In this document: piece after piece, positions 10,470-13,241 of the stretch | Layout of the letters: each line of letters starts with the position of its first letter | How positions within the stretch are numbered: the stretch's first letter is position 1 | Assembly: GCA_964415605.1 (NCBI GenBank) | Contig: CAYQBA010000132.1 | Span: 1 to 13,241, forward strand | Source of the DNA: UCB3 sp964415605 | GTDB lineage: Bacteria; Chloroflexota; Anaerolineae; Epilineales; Epilineaceae | Direction of reading: 5' to 3' | DNA: 13,241 nt | The notes under the pieces: model-generated | Databases searched by the model: none | What the model saw: the letters and a program-made list of their open reading frames with translations, nothing else | Told to the model about the DNA's origin: nothing | Program-made: the position numbers and the translations under genes

Positions 10470-13241
10470 TTACGGAGCCATCTCCGGGCCGACGCTGAGC
10501 TTCAGGATCGCCTTCTCGAGCGTGCCCGAGTCGCCGCCGACGCCGTCGGTGATGGACAGCGTCCAGTCGCCGCGCGGGTCGGTGCCGTTCAGGCCGCTGA
10601 GGCCCGTGCCGCTCTGCGTCTTGGCGTCGCCGGCCGTGTTGCCGGCTCCGCAGCGTGTCGTTACGGCGTTGGCCGACTTGTCGTCGAGGAACCCGCGCCA
10701 GTCGTCCGTCGACCCGCAGATCCCGGCGAACATCGTTCCCTGCCCGTCGTCCGAGCGCAGGGTCACCGTCACGTCGCCCATCCACGTGTGGTCGATCGAC
10801 AGCTCCATCACCGCGTCGGTGATCACGCACGTCAGCTCGCCCGACTCGAACGCCGGCACGTTGTCGGTGAACGTCACCGTCGTCACGTCCGGGATCGGCC
10901 CCGACCCGAAGTCCAGCGTGAAGCTGCTCGGGCAGAAGCTCACTGCCTTCGGCTGGCCCGGGCACACCGGCGTGTTCGGGCCCAGCCAGCACTGGCTCAG
11001 GATGTCGTCGTTCGTGAACGGGATGCCCCGCGACGCGGCCGCCTCGTCGCCCGGCACGTCCTCGCCCAGCCGCGTGCCCGTGCGCTCCACCGACACCGCG
11101 CCCAGGCCCACCAGGTTCCGCAGGAAGAACCCGGTGTCGTCGAACACCTCGTGCTCCCAGAACGTCGCGCGAATCACCGCGCTGCCCTTGAAGCCTTCGT
11201 TCACGTAGCCCCACGTCGCCAGGTCGATGTACTCGACCTGCCGGTCGTGCAGCTTCTGGCACACGAAGTCCAACAGCCCGTTCTGGTCGTAGATGTAGAT
11301 CGCGAAGTCCGTGAAGCCCGGCTTCGTCACCAGGTTCGCCACCGCGATCTCGCTCGTCACGCCCTGCCCGTCCAGGTCCTTGAGCAGGCTCGGGATCGCG
11401 ATCGTCCCGATGCCGCTGTCCAGACCGCCGCCGCCGAAGCCCACCTGCCAGTCGAACGCCTTGTGCTCGGGCAGCATGTTGTACGCCATGCCTTCCACCG
11501 TGTTCGTCCGCGCCGCGTCGTTGTACTTCAGCAGCGTCACCACGCCCGCGATGTCCGGCGGCGACACCGGCTTCGTGCCCGGCGTCCACCACTCCTGGCT
11601 CTCGGCGCGCGCCCAGCCCACCCAGCTCCCGGGCAGGTCGTGCACCACCGGCAGGAAGAACGTCTGGCTCCCGCGCGGGCAGATCCAGTCCACCAGCGTC
11701 GTGATCACGTCACCCGAGCGGTCGTAGAAGTACACCTTCACCTTCGCCGCCGTCACCGCGTCGAGGTTCATCACCTGGATGCCCGTGTCCCAGCCCTGGT
11801 ACTCGCTGTAGATCAGCGGGCCGTACGCCACCTGGTTCCCGTTCTTCACCCGCAGCGGGTTGGGGAACGGATCCGACGGGTCCATCAGGTAGTCGTAGCT
11901 CCCGGGCTCGCCGATGTACGTCATCAGGATGTCGCGGCCCACGATGTCCACCGCGATCCCCATCGGCTCCGAGCTGCGGATCCACGCGCTGCCCTGCCAG
12001 TCCGGGCCCACGCAGTCCGTCGCGTCGAACTGGAAGCTCTCGCCCGGCGCCAGCGTCAGGATGTCGCAGATCCGCGCCCGCAGGCAGTCGTCCTGCGCCT
12101 TGAACCAGATCTCCACCGACGAGCACTCCAGGCCACCGTTCTGGATGTACATCACGGTGTTCAGGCCCGCCTTGTCGGCGTAGAGCAGCGGCACGTAGTA
12201 GTAGAACCCACCGAAGATCGGGTCGAACGTGCCCAGGTGGTCACCCGCGATGCCGTTGTACTTGCTGGAGACCTCGACGCCCGGGGTGATGTCGCCGGGG
12301 CAGTGCCGCAGCACTTCCACCGCCAGCACGCCCGAACCCATGGCGATGTCCTGCGGGATCCCGCGGAACTCGATGCCCTCGTTGTAGGCCTTCTTGAAGC
12401 GCCGGTAGTCGTCGGCGTCACCGACCACGCCGAAGAACAGCTCTTCGCACATCAGGTCGGCGATGACGTCGTCAAAGCCGAGGTCGTCGTCCAGGCCCAC
12501 GTCCGACAGCTGCTGGGCCGTGAACTTGAACAGGATGCCGCTCTTGGAGCCGGTCGGGATCTGGGCGCCCAGCATGTTCCAGCTCGCGCCCGGCACGAGC
12601 ATGCCCGTGCACTCGACCTTCAGCGGGCCGGCAGCCTGCGGCGGGCAGAAGCCCGGCTCGCCCCACGTGATCAGGACAGCCTTCGACGGCTCGCAGCCGA
12701 GGTACTGGACCTCGATCCACGACCGGCAGACGTCGTCCTGGCCCTGGAAGTTGAGGATCGGCAGGTGCACCTGGCAGCCCAGCTGCCGGTTCGGCTGCAC
12801 CGTCGGCGGGCAGTTCGTCGTCGCGCAGAACGGCGCGATCGCCCGCGACGTGTCGTTGGTGCCGTTCTCGTCGGTGTCGTAGAACACCGTGCCCTCGATG
12901 CAGGCCTCGGAGCCGGCCGGGATGCCGCCGTTGAAGCGGCCGTTCACCGTGATGGTAACGTTGCCGCCCGTCGGGATGGCACCGTTCCACTCGACGTTGC
13001 GGCCGACGAGCGTGCACGTGCCGCTCGAGGCGGAGCAGCCGGTCAGCGTCAGCTGGCCCGACACGGATCCGACGAACTCGGGGCCAGGGTTGTCGTTCTG
13101 GTTCGAGAGGCCGGTGTTCTGAAGCACGAGGTTCAGCACGAGGTAGTCGCCCGCCGTGAGGCAGTCGAACTCGTGCGTCGCCGGGATGCCCTCGACCGTC
13201 GACAGGCCGGTGTTCACGCTCAACGTGGCGCCGCCGAAGTT
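10470..13241 (-). CDS. Large extracellular protein, C-terminal part: DUF11-like domain, four repeat modules, proprotein-convertase P domain (N-terminus outside window)
   Basis: The frame is open to the window edge, so the N-terminus is missing; 923 residues are visible. Residues about 7-146 resemble a DUF11-type surface repeat (NLVLQNTG early on, then VEWNGAIPTGGNVTITVNGR). Residues about 158-742 hold four divergent modules, each beginning with a (V/I)PL(L/I)-like strand followed by an (I)xVxN strand (YYYVPLLYADKAGLNT; AYGPLIYSEYQGWDT). Residues about 787-923 form a P domain of the proprotein-convertase type: DHTWMGDVTVTLRSDDGQGT, then GLSGLNGTDPRGDWTLSITD and GDSGTLEKAILKLSV. P domains are calcium-stabilized beta-sandwiches usually found after subtilisin-like proteases. 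No protease catalytic motif is visible here, but one could lie upstream of the window. Many paired Cys suggest disulfides outside the cell. The gene is followed by its own terminator. The partner or substrate is unknown. Confidence 0.85.
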   Translation of the reverse strand, partial: NFGGATLSVNTGLSTVEGIPATHEFDCLTAGDYLVLNLVLQNTGLSNQNDNPGPEFVGSVSGQLTLTGCSASSGTCTLVGRNVEWNGAIPTGGNVTITVNGRFNGGIPAGSEACIEGTVFYDTDENGTNDTSRAIAPFCATTNCPPTVQPNRQLGCQVHLPILNFQGQDDVCRSWIEVQYLGCEPSKAVLITWGEPGFCPPQAAGPLKVECTGMLVPGASWNMLGAQIPTGSKSGILFKFTAQQLSDVGLDDDLGFDDVIADLMCEELFFGVVGDADDYRRFKKAYNEGIEFRGIPQDIAMGSGVLAVEVLRHCPGDITPGVEVSSKYNGIAGDHLGTFDPIFGGFYYYVPLLYADKAGLNTVMYIQNGGLECSSVEIWFKAQDDCLRARICDILTLAPGESFQFDATDCVGPDWQGSAWIRSSEPMGIAVDIVGRDILMTYIGEPGSYDYLMDPSDPFPNPLRVKNGNQVAYGPLIYSEYQGWDTGIQVMNLDAVTAAKVKVYFYDRSGDVITTLVDWICPRGSQTFFLPVVHDLPGSWVGWARAESQEWWTPGTKPVSPPDIAGVVTLLKYNDAARTNTVEGMAYNMLPEHKAFDWQVGFGGGGLDSGIGTIAIPSLLKDLDGQGVTSEIAVANLVTKPGFTDFAIYIYDQNGLLDFVCQKLHDRQVEYIDLATWGYVNEGFKGSAVIRATFWEHEVFDDTGFFLRNLVGLGAVSVERTGTRLGEDVPGDEAAASRGIPFTNDDILSQCWLGPNTPVCPGQPKAVSFCPSSFTLDFGSGPIPDVTTVTFTDNVPAFESGELTCVITDAVMELSIDHTWMGDVTVTLRSDDGQGTMFAGICGSTDDWRGFLDDKSANAVTTRCGAGNTAGDAKTQSGTGLSGLNGTDPRGDWTLSITDGVGGDSGTLEKAILKLSVGPEMAP
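11016..12770 (-). repeat. Four divergent tandem protein modules (R1-R4) within the P-domain surface protein
   Basis: R1 (about 12504-12770) starts VHLPILNF and continues SWIEVQYLG. R2 (about 11907-12203) starts YYYVPLLYAD and continues VMYIQNGG and LAPGESFQF. R3 (about 11502-11831) starts AYGPLIYSE and continues TGIQVMNLD and KVKVYFYDRSG. R4 (about 11016-11411) starts IAIPSLLKD and continues SEIAVANL and FAIYIYDQNG. R2 and R4 share a G-(F/P/Q)-x-GSA-x-I-R segment, and R3 has the related SWVGWARAES. The order of strands is the same in each. Module boundaries are approximate. About 100 residues separate R1 from R2, so R1 is the least certain copy. Confidence 0.6.

Overview
The window is very GC-rich and reads as a bacterial chromosome segment, most likely from Chloroflexota (Anaerolineae-like). 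That assignment is an inference. It rests on secreted proteins with long Thr/Pro/Ser/Ala-rich linkers that end in or contain a short L-x-x-P-L/W-V motif (LFVPLV at 5145-5174, LLLPWV near 1450-1470), on DUF11-like and P-domain surface proteins, and on the overall composition. No rRNA, tRNA or other phylogenetic marker is present. I see no transposase, integrase, CRISPR array, tRNA or phage gene.

Layout. (1) 1-667, plus strand: the C-terminal third or less of a PEP-synthase/rifampicin-phosphotransferase-like enzyme carrying the swivelling phosphohistidine domain, followed by a perfect 14-bp GC hairpin. (2) 817-1404, plus strand: a small pentapeptide-repeat protein with 25 uninterrupted repeats. 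(3) On the minus strand, convergent with it, lies a probable three-gene unit read from 10253 down to 1420: a TMTC-like multi-pass GT-C glycosyltransferase with C-terminal TPRs (8322-10253), a giant secreted beta-propeller protein (3963-8132) and its smaller paralogue (1420-3963). The last two genes overlap in a TGATG stop/start. (4) 10470-13241, minus strand: the C-terminal 923 residues of a large extracellular protein with a DUF11-like domain, four divergent repeat modules and a C-terminal proprotein-convertase P domain. A textbook intrinsic terminator separates it from the glycosyltransferase promoter region.

How the genes may work together (inference). Both propeller proteins carry 14 Reg_prop-type blades, enough for two seven-bladed propellers. 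This is the blade count of the periplasmic sensors of hybrid two-component systems, but here there is no membrane anchor or kinase. Instead the propellers are tethered to mucin-like Thr/Pro linkers. The glycosyltransferase directly upstream belongs to a group whose eukaryotic members are protein O-mannosyltransferases. The most interesting reading of the locus is therefore a surface-display module in which a dedicated GT-C enzyme O-glycosylates the Thr/Pro stalks of the adjacent propeller proteins. The larger propeller protein looks like a fusion: its tail motif is internal, and a second linker plus a third, different seven-bladed propeller follow it.

There is no gene-free stretch longer than 300 bases. 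The gaps are 668-816, 1405-1419, 8133-8321 and 10254-10469; their contents are described in the entries.
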